DNA from: Syntrophobacter sp. SbD2
GTDB taxonomy: Bacteria > Desulfobacterota > Binatia > UBA9968
Assembly: GCA_945889495.1 (NCBI GenBank)
Contig: CAMDBU010000018.1
Location: 1-52,394 of the forward strand
DNA length: 52,394 nt
Reading direction: 5' to 3'
Position numbers and translations under genes: made by a program. The notes under the pieces are model-generated. The model did not search any database. It saw only the letters and a list, made by a program, of their open reading frames with translations, and was not told where the DNA came from. Shown piece by piece: positions 33,982 through 42,575 of this stretch. Every line of letters starts with the position of its first letter. Position 1 is the stretch's first letter.

Positions 33982-35631
33982 ATGTCCACGGAAAAACTCG
34001 CGGTGCTCAATCCAGTCGGCTACCCGCCCAAAATCACGGCCAAACAATTGGCGCCGCGCCTCGACAGCCTGGACGGCAAGACGGTTTACCTGGTCGATCC
34101 GCGCTTCGACGATTCGGGATTGTTTCTGCGCCAGCTGCAAAGCTGGTTCGCCGACAACATGCCGTCGGTGAAGACCAAGTTCATCGAGATGAACAACGTC
34201 TACACCAAGGACGATCCGGTTACTTGGGAAAAGATCAAAGCCGACGGCGACGCCGCCATCGTCGGTGTCGGTCATTGAAGCACCTGTGCGCCGGCGGTCG
34301 CCGCGCATGCAATGACCCTCGATAACAAGTACGGCGTGCCCACCGTGGCGCTGCATACTCATGTGTTCGAAAAAGTCGTCGAGTCGGTGAACCGCGTCCA
34401 CGGCATGCCGCGGGCGCCGCGCGCCTTCGTGCCCCAGCCGGTGATGGGCAAGACCGCGGCGCAGCTGCGCGCTTACATCGAAGGCAAGGACCCGATCACC
34501 GGCCGGCCGGTGATGCAGGAAGTCATCGAAGGCTTGACCCAGCCCATCGACGACGCCGAGATTCTCAACGAGAAATTGGCCTACGCTGCCACGCCGCGCC
34601 TGGTCGATGCCGACAGCGAAGACAACTTGCAGCAAATGTTTCTCGATAAAAATTGGACCGACAAGCTGCCGATCGTTTTGCCGACCGAAAAGCGCGTCAA
34701 GGAAATGCTCGCCCACACCAGCCACAAGCCCGACGAAGTGGTCGGCCATATGCGTTCGACCCATTTTCGCGACTACTGGGAATACACCGTGGAAAAAGTC
34801 GCGGTCAATGCGGTGATGGCCGGCGCCCGGCCGGAATATTTTCCGGTGATCCTGGCGCTGGCGTCCACTGGCGTCACCGCCCGCGGCAGCACGTCGAGCT
34901 CGGCGGCGGCCATGGTGGTGGTCAACGGACCGATCCGAAACGAAATCAAGATGAACAGCGGCACCGGCGCCATGGGACCGTTCAACCATGCCAACGCGAC
35001 CATCGGCCGCGCCTACGGATTGCTATCGCAAAACGGCCAAGGCAGCTCGGTGCCCGGCGTGACTTACATGGGTTCGCAAGGCAACAACTACGCCTACAAC
35101 AACGTGACGTTTGCGGAGAACGAAGAGCGCAGCCCGTGGACGCCGTTCCACGTCGAGCAAGGTTTCAAACCGACCGACAGCACGGTCAGCGTCTTCACCG
35201 GCTGCCGGTCGACGGCGTTTACCCTCGGCGTGCGCGAGACTTATTGGCGCGAGCATGTGCGCAGCATGCTGCGCGGCTTGGACGCCCACAGCCAGCCGAC
35301 TTTCCTGCTCGATCCGATCACCGCGCGCCAGTTCATCGACCGCGGCGGCTTCGATACTAAAGAAAAGTTGATCGAGTGGGCCTACGAAAACTCGCTGATG
35401 GCAGCGAAAGAATACTGGGATTATCAACTGATCCAGAACTACATCCTGCCACGCGCCACCTTCGGCGAAGAACCCTACGCGTCGAAGTTGAAAGCCGCCC
35501 CGGATGAAATGGTCCATATTTTCAAAGCCAAAGAAATCCACGTCATCGTCGTCGGCGGCGAGACCAATGGTTATTGGCGCATCATGGATTGTAACTATCA
35601 GAAGACAGTGTCGGTGGATAAATGGCGCTGA
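33982..35631 (+). CDS. UGSC-family selenoprotein (Sec at residue 99, motif U-S-T-C)
   Basis: This is a single 549-residue gene in which codon 99 is TGA (34276-34278). The frame before (33982-34275) and after (34279-35631) is the same, both parts are coding, and the join reads VGVGH-U-STCAPAVAAHAM. The region matches the UGSC family, where Sec is followed two residues later by Cys; here the motif is U99-S-T-C102. Upstream 'RLDSLDGKTVYLVDPRFDDS' and downstream 'VNGPIRNEIKMNSGTGAMGPFNHANATIGR' are typical of the family. A SECIS hairpin follows the TGA. Start ATG at 33982 has GGAGG seven bases before it. Thioredoxin reductase is encoded next. Reaction unknown; a redox or reductive role is inferred. 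Confidence 0.85.
34287..34307 (+). promoter_or_regulatory. Bacterial SECIS hairpin
   Basis: Left arm TGCG-C-CGGC (34287-34295), apical loop GGTC (34296-34299), right arm GCCG-CGCA (34300-34307). This gives eight base pairs with a single bulged C at 34291. The loop begins 17 bases after the TGA. E. coli fdhF has a GGUCU-containing loop 18 bases after its UGA and a single bulged base in the stem, so geometry and loop match what SelB needs. It lies inside the coding sequence, as bacterial SECIS elements do. Confidence 0.75.
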
Positions 35632-35632
35632 A

Positions 35633-35687
35633 CTCGTGGCTCGTGTTCGTGATTCGTGTTCGGTCGAGCACGAGCACGAGCCACGAG
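35633..35687. repeat. Long CACGAG hairpin between the selenoprotein and trxB
   Basis: CTCGTGGCTCGTGTTCGTG (35633-35651) and CACGAGCACGAGCCACGAG (35669-35687) pair over 19 positions with one mismatch, leaving a 17-base loop. It starts two bases after the selenoprotein stop. There is no T-tract, so it may be an mRNA-stabilizing or processing element as well as a dispersed repeat of the CACGAG family. Confidence 0.7.
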
Positions 35688-35727
35688 CACGATTCGCGGG
35701 CATTGAACCGGTAAAGAGCATAACATC

Positions 35728-36651
35728 ATGGCAAACTACGACATCATCATCATCGGCTCCGGCCTCGCCGGCCTTACCGCAGGTTTATTTTCCGCGCGCC
35801 AGGGACTCTCGACCTGCGTTTTCGAGTCGAACATCCCCGGCGGCCATTTGATCAGCATCGAGAAGATCGAAGACTTTCCCGGTTTTCCCGACGGCGTTTC
35901 GGGCTATGAGATCTGTCCCAACTTGCAGCGCCAGGCGTCGGACCATGGCGCGGAGTTTGAGCGCGCCGAAGTTGTGCGATTAGAAGCGCGGGACAAACTC
36001 TGGTCGGTGGTGACCGAGGAAGAAAACTATCATGCCAAGGCGGTCATCGTCGCCACCGGCTCGACGCTCAAGCACCTCGGTGTCCCGGGAGAAGAAAAAC
36101 TCATGGGCCGCGGCGTCAGCCACTGCGCCAGCTGCGACGGGCCGATGTACAACGAACAAACCGTCGGCGTCGTCGGTGGCGGCGACTCGGCGCTGCAAGA
36201 AGCGCTGACGCTGACCAACTACGCGGAAAAGGTATTGCTGTTTCATCAAGGCGATGGGTTCAGCGCCCAGCAAACCTATTTGCAACGAGTGCTCGACAAC
36301 CCGAAGATCGCGCCACGCTACCAAACCGTCATCGAAGAAGTCCTCGGCGACGAAGTCGTCACCGGCGTGCGTACGCGCGATTTGCGGTCCGGCGAAACTT
36401 CGCAGGTCGATCTCACCGGCCTATTCATCTACGTTGGCTTGCAGCCAAATACGTCGCTCTTTGGTAATCTCATCAAGCTCAGCGAAGCCGGCCATGCCCC
36501 AACCGACAACTGGATGAAGACCACGCGCGAAGGCCTCTACGCCATCGGCGATATCCGCCAAGACTCGGCGCGCCAGGCGATCACCTCCGCCGGCGACGGC
36601 GCCACCGCCGCGATCGCGGCATGCCGTTACATCAAGGAAACTTTTCGCTAG
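35728..36651 (+). CDS. trxB: Thioredoxin-disulfide reductase
   Basis: The 307-residue low-molecular-weight thioredoxin reductase has FAD-binding 'IIIIGSGLAGLTAGL' (6-20), redox-active C133-A-S-C136 ('SHCASCDGPMY'), NADPH-binding 'VGVVGGGDSALQEAL' and the second FAD motif 'GLYAIGDIRQDSARQAITSAGDG'. It passes electrons from NADPH to a thioredoxin-like partner. The second half of the dinucleotide domain lacks the usual HRR arginine pair near 'VLLFHQGDGFS', so NADPH preference or partner may differ. It follows the selenoprotein by 96 bases, suggesting it helps re-reduce the Sec-Cys centre. Glycine-reductase operons carry a trxB in a similar role. Confidence 0.88.
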   Translation: MANYDIIIIGSGLAGLTAGLFSARQGLSTCVFESNIPGGHLISIEKIEDFPGFPDGVSGYEICPNLQRQASDHGAEFERAEVVRLEARDKLWSVVTEEENYHAKAVIVATGSTLKHLGVPGEEKLMGRGVSHCASCDGPMYNEQTVGVVGGGDSALQEALTLTNYAEKVLLFHQGDGFSAQQTYLQRVLDNPKIAPRYQTVIEEVLGDEVVTGVRTRDLRSGETSQVDLTGLFIYVGLQPNTSLFGNLIKLSEAGHAPTDNWMKTTREGLYAIGDIRQDSARQAITSAGDGATAAIAACRYIKETFR

Positions 36652-36698
36652 GGCGCTGGGTGATAAACTTGAATGAGGAACGGCGTTGCACTATTCCG

Positions 36699-36778
36699 TC
36701 ATTCCCGTGAAAACGGGAATCCAGTCTTAGTCGTTACGTTATTTGCACAACCTGGATTCCCGCCTACGCGGGAATGAC
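36699..36778. repeat. CATTCCCG...GGAATCCAG inverted repeat pair
   Basis: Two hairpins, GTCATTCCCGTGAAAACGGGAAT (part; from 36699) and ATTCCCGCCTACGCGGGAAT (36756-36775), are also complementary to each other through GTCATTCCCG/CGGGAATGAC and CCAG/CTGG. The same structure is at 42754-42831, and a degraded half is at about 40348-40376. It lies directly before the first PF04392 gene. Confidence 0.7.
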
Positions 36779-36830
36779 ATGCACGACAGAATGCTTCTCG
36801 ATTCGAGACTTTGGAGCGCAAAGAAATGCT

Positions 36831-37802
36831 ATGAATAAAAAAATCCCTGTCTTTGCGCTTGGCGCTTTGCTCTTTGCGCTTTGCTTCCGTGCCGAGGCGC
36901 AGCAGCCAACGAAAATTCCCCGGATAGGATACCTAGGCGGCAGGGCCCTGGCCCGCATCGAGGCATTCCGTCAAGGCTTGCGCGAGCTTGGCTACGTGGA
37001 GGGGAAAAATATCATCATTGAGCGGCGAGATGCGGAGGGGAAAGAGGAACGGCAACGCGCCCTGGCAGCCGACCTAGTCCGTCTCAAGGTAGATGTCATC
37101 GTCACGGGCGGTGCGACTTCGACACGTGCCGCCAAGGAAGCAACGGTTACGATTCCGATTGTGATGACGCAGGATCCTGATCCAATTGGCAATGGGTTCA
37201 TCGCCAGCCTGGCGCGACCGGGCGGCAACATCACTGGATTGTCAAACCTTAACCGGGAGCTAAGCGGAAAACGACTGGAGCTACTGAAAGAGACAGTTCC
37301 CAAAATGACGCGCGTGGCCGTCTTCGGTACTTCGACCTTCCCGGGCACCGCAGAAAATTTAAAAGAGACGGAACGCGCCGCAGGGGCATTGAAAGTGAAG
37401 CTACAATTCCTGAACATTCTAGGCCCGATGGATATTGAGAGCGCGTTTCGAGCCGCGAGCAAAGGGCTCGCTGAGGGGGTCCTCGTGCTGGGGGGTGGTG
37501 TGCTCACCAATCTGCAAACACAGATTATCGAACTTGCGGCAAAGAGCCAGCTCCCGGCGATATACCACATCCGAGAATCCGTGGAAGCCGGGGGACTCAT
37601 GTCCTACGGCACGAGTGTTACCGACTTGGACCGGCGCGCCGCCACGTATGTGGACAAGATCCTAAAAGGCCGGACGCCCGCCGACCTACCCGTCGAGCAG
37701 CCAATAAAGTTTGAGTTCATCGTCAATCTAAAGACCGCCAAGCAGATCGGCCTAACGATCCCGCCCAACGTGCTGGTGCGGGCGGACCGGGTGATTCGGT
37801 GA
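36831..37802 (+). CDS. PF04392-type ABC solute-binding protein, copy 1
   Basis: The 323-residue secreted protein has signal peptide 'MNKKIPVFALGALLFALCFRAEAQ' (quoted over its cleavage zone). The PF04392 (COG2984) body follows: 'QQPTKIPRIGYLGG', 'FRQGLRELGYVEGKNIIIERR', 'VDVIVTGGATSTRAAKEAT', 'TIPIVMTQDPDPIGNGFIASLARPGGNITGLS' (split over two strands), and the ending 'LKTAKQIGLTIPPNVLVRADRVIR'. Relatives bind aromatic amino acids (TrpX) or other ligands. It is closest to copy 4 (40431), sharing the 'KIxVFALGALLFA' signal peptide and CATTCCCG repeats upstream. No permease or ATPase in the window. Confidence 0.85.
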   Translation: MNKKIPVFALGALLFALCFRAEAQQPTKIPRIGYLGGRALARIEAFRQGLRELGYVEGKNIIIERRDAEGKEERQRALAADLVRLKVDVIVTGGATSTRAAKEATVTIPIVMTQDPDPIGNGFIASLARPGGNITGLSNLNRELSGKRLELLKETVPKMTRVAVFGTSTFPGTAENLKETERAAGALKVKLQFLNILGPMDIESAFRAASKGLAEGVLVLGGGVLTNLQTQIIELAAKSQLPAIYHIRESVEAGGLMSYGTSVTDLDRRAATYVDKILKGRTPADLPVEQPIKFEFIVNLKTAKQIGLTIPPNVLVRADRVIR

Positions 37803-37857
37803 AAAACTGCAAAGCGCATAGGGCTAAGAATAATGGTAAAGAAACGGGTGAAAACTG

Positions 37858-38844
37858 ATGAGAAAGAAAATCTTTGTCTTTGTTCTGAGCGCTATTTTCT
37901 GGGCTCTTAATTGTCCATCCGAGGCGCAGCAGCCGACAAAGGTGTACCGCATCGGCATGCTGGCAACCGGCTCCGCCTCAACCCACAAGAGCCGAATCGA
38001 TGCTTTCCGGCAAGGGCTGCAAGAGCTGGGCTACATCGAGGGGAAAAACGTTGTGCTTGAACTCCGCTATGCCGAGGGTAAGCGGGAACGATACGCCGAG
38101 CTCGCCGCCGAGATAGTGCGGTTAAAACCTGACGTCATAGTCGTCGGTAGCGTTAGTTTCACGGCGGCCGCAAAGCAAGCGACTAGAACGATTCCGATTG
38201 TCGTAGGCGGCGCCGGCGATTTGGTTGGGAGCGGGCTGGTCGCCAGCCTTGCTCGCCCGGGAGGAAATGTCACTGGCTCCACCGATATTGGCCCGGACCT
38301 CAGTGGCAAGCGGCTGGAGCTTCTTAAAGAAGCCGTGCCAAAGACGCGACGGGTTGCGGTGCTTTGGGGCGATGTTGCGGGCTCTACTGATGTAGAGGAG
38401 ATCAAACAAACAGAAATTGCCGCTCGGGCGTTCGGAATAAACCTTCAGGTTGTGTCTGCCCAAGCGCCGGATCGTTTTCAAGATGCTTTCGCCGCAATCA
38501 CGAAGGGACGCGCCGATGTTCTGGTCATCCTCCAGGGCAGCTTCACCATCTTTCATAGTAAACAGCTCCTGGAACTGGCAGCTAAGAATAGGTTGCCAAC
38601 AATGTGCGAGGGGTCGAATTTTATCGAAGCGGGCTGTCTGATATCGTACGGACCCGACCAAATTTACCAGTGGCATCGTGCGGCCACGTTCGTCGACAAG
38701 ATCTTCAAGGGTAGGACGCCGGCTGACCTGCCCGTCGAGCAGCCGATGAAGTTCGAGCTTATCATCAATCTGAAAACGGCCAAGCAAATAGGCCTGACGA
38801 TTCCGCCCAACGTGCTGGTGCGGGCGGATAAAGTGATTCGGTAA
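37858..38844 (+). CDS. PF04392-type ABC solute-binding protein, copy 2
   Basis: The 328-residue protein is very close to copy 3: the shared features run through almost the whole length, for example 'SASTHKSRIDAFRQGLQELGY', 'VVLELRYAEGKRERYAEL', 'IPIVVGGAGDLVGSGLVASLARPGGNVTGSTD', 'AQAPDRFQDAFAAI' and 'MCEGSNFIEAGCLISYGPDQIY'. The signal peptide is 'RKKIFVFVLSAIFWALNCPSEAQ'. The 55-base spacer before it (AAGCGCATAGGGCTAAG...AAAGAAACGG) is also duplicated before copy 3, so gene and spacer were copied together. Ligand unknown. Confidence 0.85.
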   Translation: MRKKIFVFVLSAIFWALNCPSEAQQPTKVYRIGMLATGSASTHKSRIDAFRQGLQELGYIEGKNVVLELRYAEGKRERYAELAAEIVRLKPDVIVVGSVSFTAAAKQATRTIPIVVGGAGDLVGSGLVASLARPGGNVTGSTDIGPDLSGKRLELLKEAVPKTRRVAVLWGDVAGSTDVEEIKQTEIAARAFGINLQVVSAQAPDRFQDAFAAITKGRADVLVILQGSFTIFHSKQLLELAAKNRLPTMCEGSNFIEAGCLISYGPDQIYQWHRAATFVDKIFKGRTPADLPVEQPMKFELIINLKTAKQIGLTIPPNVLVRADKVIR

Positions 38845-38898
38845 TAGAACGCCAAGCGCATAGAGCTAAGAGCAATTGGAAAGAAACGGAGAAAACTC

Positions 38899-39885
38899 AT
38901 GAGAAAGAAAATCTTTGTCTTTGCTCTAAGCGCGTTGCTTTTGGCGCTTAGCTTTCCCATCGAGGCGCAGCAACCGACGAAAGTTTTCCGGATCGGCTCG
39001 CTGGCTTCCGGTTCCGCCTCAACCCACAAAAGCCGGATCGATGCTTTGCGGCAAGGTCTGCACGAGCTGGGCTACGTCGAGGGGAAAAACGTTGTGCTGG
39101 AAGTCCGCTATGCGGAGGGCAAGCGCGAGAGATTCGCCGATCTCGCCGTCGAGATGGTGCGGCTAAAACCTGATGTCATTGTCGTCGGAAGCGTTGGTTT
39201 CACGGCGGCCGCCAAGCAAGCGACCAGCACGATACCCATCGTCGTGGGCGGCGCCGGCGATCTGGTTGGGACCGGGGTCGTTGCCAGCCTGGCTCGCCCG
39301 GGAGGAAACGTCACTGGCTCCACCGACATTTCCCCGGACCTCAGCGGCAAGCGGCTGGAGCTTCTAAAGGAAGCCATTCCAAAGGCACGACGGGTGGCGG
39401 TGCTTTGGTACGATTTTGCGGGTTCGTCCGACGCAGACGAGGTCAAACAAACAGAAATTGCCGCTCGGGCGCTCGGAATAAATCTTCAAGTTGTGTCTGC
39501 CCAAGCGCCGGATCGTTTTCAAGATGCTTTTACCGCAATCAAGAAGGGCAACGCCGATGCTCTGGTCATCCTCCAGGGCAGCTTCACTAACTTTCATAGT
39601 AAACAACTCATCGAGCTGGCGGCCAAGAATAAGTTGCCATTAATGTGCGAGGGGTCGAATTTTATCGAAGCGGGTTGTCTCATGGCGTACGGACCCAACC
39701 AAATTTACGGGTGGCATCGCGCGGCAACCTTCGTCGACAAAATCCTCAAGGGTAGGACGCCTGCCGACCTTCCGGTGGAGCAACCGATGAAGTTCGAATT
39801 GATCATCAATCTCAAGACCGCCAAGCAGATCGGCCTAACGATCCCACCCAATCTGCTGGCGCGGGCGGCCCGGGTCATTCGCTGA
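38899..39885 (+). CDS. PF04392-type ABC solute-binding protein, copy 3
   Basis: The 328-residue recent tandem duplicate of copy 2 has signal peptide 'RKKIFVFALSALLLALSFPIEAQ'. Differences cluster in a few surface stretches, for instance 'LWYDFAGSSDADEV' here versus 'LWGDVAGSTDVEEI' in copy 2, and 'LMAYGPNQIYGWHR' versus 'LISYGPDQIYQWHR'. The frame is intact, so both copies are probably expressed. It is followed by an oppositely oriented YgiT gene, which separates it from copy 4. Confidence 0.85.
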   Translation: MRKKIFVFALSALLLALSFPIEAQQPTKVFRIGSLASGSASTHKSRIDALRQGLHELGYVEGKNVVLEVRYAEGKRERFADLAVEMVRLKPDVIVVGSVGFTAAAKQATSTIPIVVGGAGDLVGTGVVASLARPGGNVTGSTDISPDLSGKRLELLKEAIPKARRVAVLWYDFAGSSDADEVKQTEIAARALGINLQVVSAQAPDRFQDAFTAIKKGNADALVILQGSFTNFHSKQLIELAAKNKLPLMCEGSNFIEAGCLMAYGPNQIYGWHRAATFVDKILKGRTPADLPVEQPMKFELIINLKTAKQIGLTIPPNLLARAARVIR

Positions 39886-39962
39886 AGCAGAACCGGTAAT
39901 GGCAGGGATGAAAAAGCAACGCAGCAGTGGACAAGCCCTCACGCCGCTTCGTCGCTTGACTG

Positions 39963-40217
39963 TTAGCGCGCGACGGGCACGCGCACATGTTTGGTGATCC
40001 GACTTTTCGCCGCAGCGATCTGACGTATGCTTTTGAAAACCACAGCGCGATGGTAACGCTCGCCGCACTTGTTACACACCCACGCCGGCACGTTCTCGAT
40101 GATCACTAACTCGTCCTTGTGCCTGAAGTATTCCCGGCCACGCTTCGCCGCTAGGTGACCGGTGCAGCACCGCGTGCAAATCTCACCGGTTAAGTCAGCC
40201 ACTTTTTTAGCTTTCAT
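39963..40217 (-). CDS. YgiT-type zinc-finger (MqsA-N-like antitoxin) protein, orphan
   Basis: The 84-residue protein has two CxxC pairs, 'GEICTRCCTGHL' and 'AWVCNKCGERY', that form the zinc site of the MqsA/YgiT N-terminal domain, then a short helical tail ('AVVFKSIRQIAAAKSRITKHVR'). Such proteins are usually encoded beside a DUF4258 or BrnT/MqsR-like toxin. None is recognisable in the flanking spaces (39886-39962, 40218-40430). It is opposite in strand to the binding-protein row and looks like an insertion between copies 3 and 4. The start at 40217 (MKAKKVADL) is favoured over an upstream ATG at 40265. Confidence 0.75.
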   Translation of the reverse strand: MKAKKVADLTGEICTRCCTGHLAAKRGREYFRHKDELVIIENVPAWVCNKCGERYHRAVVFKSIRQIAAAKSRITKHVRVPVAR

Positions 40218-40430
40218 ACGCAGTAATAATAACCACAAGTTGACGGGTTTGAAATAGTTGCACAACCGCGGTCAGCCTCCATTGGAATTTCGTTTGCAAG
40301 ACGCAACCTTTTCGATCAGGTTGATGGAACGTGTTGACACTCCGGTTCCCGGTCATTCACCTGCGCGCGGGAACGACGTGCTACGCGCAAAATTTTGACG
40401 AGTGTAAGACTTGCGGTGCGGAAAGACTCT

Positions 40431-41414
40431 ATGGATAAAAAAATCTTTGTCTTTGCTCTTGGCGCTCTGCTCTTTGCGGTTAGCTTGACCGCCGAGGCAC
40501 AGCAGGCAACGAAAATTGCACGGATAGGATTCCTAAGTACAACCTCTCTCACCGCTGTCTCGGCGCGCATCGAAGCGTTCCGCCAGGGCCTGCGCGACCT
40601 TGGATATGTGGAGGGGAAGAACATTGTCTTTGAGTGGCGATCTGCAGAGGGAAAGGCTGATCTCCTCCAGGAACTTGCGGCTGAGCTGGTTCGTCTCAAC
40701 GTGGACATCATTGTCACGGCCGGCGCGGGGGACACGAAGGTCGCGAAGAACGCTACTAACACGATTCCCATTGTCATGGCGCAGGATGGCGATCCTGTTG
40801 CCAGCGGGTTCGTCGCCAGTCTGGCGCGCCCAGGACGAAATATCACTGGATTGTCCACGCTCGCGCCGGAGCTCAGCGGAAAACAATTGGACCTTCTGAA
40901 GGAGGTCATCCCTAAACTCACCCGCGTGGCCGTGTTCGCGACTTCGACCCGAGTAGGCAATGCGCAATCGTTAAAAGAGATCGAACTCGCCGCCGGCGCG
41001 TTCAAGGCGAAGGTTCAATACTTAGACCTTCTAGCTCCCAAGGATATAGAGACTGCATTCCGAGAGGCGCGCAAAGGCCGTAGTGAGGCACTCCTCGTGC
41101 TGCAGAGCCCCGTCTTTTTTGCTCAGCGAAAACAGATTGCGGACCTTGCGATAAAGAGCCAGCTCCCAGCGATATACCCACAAACGGAATATCCGGAAGC
41201 CGGTGGCCTCATGTGCTATGGCGCAAATACACCCGACTTATTCCGCCGCGCCGCTACCTATGTGGACAAGATCCTAAAAGGTCGGACGCCCGCCGATCTC
41301 CCCGTCGAGCAGCCGGTGAAGTTCGAGTTCATCGTCAATCTGAAAGCCGCCAAGGCGATCGGCCTGACCATTCCGCCGAACGTGCTGGTGCGGGCGGACC
41401 GGGTCATAAAGTAA
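40431..41414 (+). CDS. PF04392-type ABC solute-binding protein, copy 4
   Basis: The 327-residue protein has signal peptide 'MDKKIFVFALGALLFAVSLT' with cleavage after 'AEA'. The body has 'ATKIARIGFLSTTSLTA', 'FRQGLRDLGYVEGKNIVFEWR', 'VDIIVTAGAGDTKVAKNAT', 'DGDPVASGFVASLARPGRNITGLST' (split), and ends 'GLTIPPNVLVRADRVIK'. It is related to copy 1 more than to 2 and 3. The upstream gap holds a degraded CATTCCCG repeat (about 40348-40376) comparable to the full one before copy 1, so the pair 1/4 may derive from an older duplication. Ligand unknown. Confidence 0.85.
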   Translation: MDKKIFVFALGALLFAVSLTAEAQQATKIARIGFLSTTSLTAVSARIEAFRQGLRDLGYVEGKNIVFEWRSAEGKADLLQELAAELVRLNVDIIVTAGAGDTKVAKNATNTIPIVMAQDGDPVASGFVASLARPGRNITGLSTLAPELSGKQLDLLKEVIPKLTRVAVFATSTRVGNAQSLKEIELAAGAFKAKVQYLDLLAPKDIETAFREARKGRSEALLVLQSPVFFAQRKQIADLAIKSQLPAIYPQTEYPEAGGLMCYGANTPDLFRRAATYVDKILKGRTPADLPVEQPVKFEFIVNLKAAKAIGLTIPPNVLVRADRVIK

Positions 41415-41471
41415 TTTTGGATTTTGGTCCGCGGGGCCGCTTGCCGATTTTGGATTAGAGGAGGACGGCGG

Positions 41472-42575
41472 ATGCATGTATTTTCTCCGAAGCAGGTTTC
41501 CGATCTCCGTTCCGACAATCTAAAATCCAAAATCCAAAATCTAAAATGGGTGGGGCTTTCAGTCCTCGCGTTCGTGCTTGGGGTAGGCGGGGCGCTGGCC
41601 CACGCCCAACCCAACTTCTTCCAAGGCAAAACCATCCGCGTCATCCGCGGCGGCCAGGCCGGGGATCTTTTCGACCTCTGGACGCGCCACATGGCGACTT
41701 ATTTCGGCAAATACATTCCCGGTCATCCGAGCGTCATGGTGCAAAACATGCCCGGCGCCGGCTCTGTGATCGCGGCCAACTACGTCTATCGTCATGCCAA
41801 ACCCGATGGGCTGACGATTGGCTCGCTCAGCCCCGGCATTTACATGGATCAGCTGGTCGGCCGCAAGGAAGTGCAATACGACTGGTCCAAGTTCACCTGG
41901 ATCGGCACGCCGGAGCAGATCGAAGCGGTAGTGATTTTTCGCGGCGACAGTCCGGTCAAAACCATCGACGACTTGCGCAAGGCGGCGGAGCCACCGCGCT
42001 GCGGCTCGACCGGCACCGGCTCGACCACCTATCACATTCCCAAACTGATCGAGGAGCTGTTCAGCGCCAAGATCACCGTCATCACCGGCTATCAAGGCGC
42101 CGGCGACATCGACGTCGCTTTAGAGCGCGGCGAGTTGCAGTGCCGGCTGATCACCATATCCGCCTTCTTCGGCCGCGAGCCACATATGAGTTGGTTCAAA
42201 AGGGGTTTTGTCCGCGCCTTTGTCCAGACCGGTCGCAAACGCGACCCGCTGCTGCCCGACACGCTGACGCTCTACGAACTGCTGGAGCGCTATAAAAATC
42301 GCGAAGCGGACCGCCGCCTGGCGACCTTGGTCACCGCGCCCAATGAATTTGGCCGCCCCTGGGTGGCACCGCCTGGGCTACCGCCGGAGCGCGCCAAAAT
42401 ACTGCGTGACGGCTGGCTCAGCACGATGAAAGATCCCGAGCTCCTCGCCGAAGCGAAGAAACGCGGCTGGCCGGTGGAAGCGGTGGGCGGAGAGGAATTG
42501 GCAAAGTTAGCCAAGGAAGTGATCGCCCAGCCGCCGGAAGTGGTCGCTAGACTGAAAAAACTGCTAGCGGAGTAG
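41472..42575 (+). CDS. Tripartite-type (TctC-like, divergent) solute-binding protein
   Basis: The 367-residue protein has an unusually long n-region, because codons 16-26 are made from the AATCTAAAATCC repeat ('SDNLKSKIQNLKW'). The hydrophobic part 'VGLSVLAFVLGVGGALAHAQ' follows. The body has the paralog pattern 'NFFQGKTIRVIRGGQAGDLFDLW', 'YIPGHPSVMVQNMPGAGSVIAANY', 'YRHAKPDGLTIG', 'GYQGAGDIDVALERGELQCRL' and 'LAKEVIAQPPEVVARLKKLLAE'. ATG at 41472 has AGGAGG about ten bases upstream; a TTG at 41424 is less likely. Ligand unknown. Confidence 0.8.
   Translation: MHVFSPKQVSDLRSDNLKSKIQNLKWVGLSVLAFVLGVGGALAHAQPNFFQGKTIRVIRGGQAGDLFDLWTRHMATYFGKYIPGHPSVMVQNMPGAGSVIAANYVYRHAKPDGLTIGSLSPGIYMDQLVGRKEVQYDWSKFTWIGTPEQIEAVVIFRGDSPVKTIDDLRKAAEPPRCGSTGTGSTTYHIPKLIEELFSAKITVITGYQGAGDIDVALERGELQCRLITISAFFGREPHMSWFKRGFVRAFVQTGRKRDPLLPDTLTLYELLERYKNREADRRLATLVTAPNEFGRPWVAPPGLPPERAKILRDGWLSTMKDPELLAEAKKRGWPVEAVGGEELAKLAKEVIAQPPEVVARLKKLLAE

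Noticed and set aside
33934-34989. Long open frame on the minus strand (351 codons) opposite the selenoprotein
   Set aside because: It is rich in His, Arg and Asp from GC-rich antisense codons, matches no family, and lies opposite a well-supported gene.
34312-35631. Separate gene starting at the internal ATG at 34312
   Set aside because: It has no ribosome binding site, begins in the middle of a conserved family region (HAMTLDNKYG) and is in phase with the upstream frame across a TGA followed by a SECIS; one selenoprotein gene explains it better.
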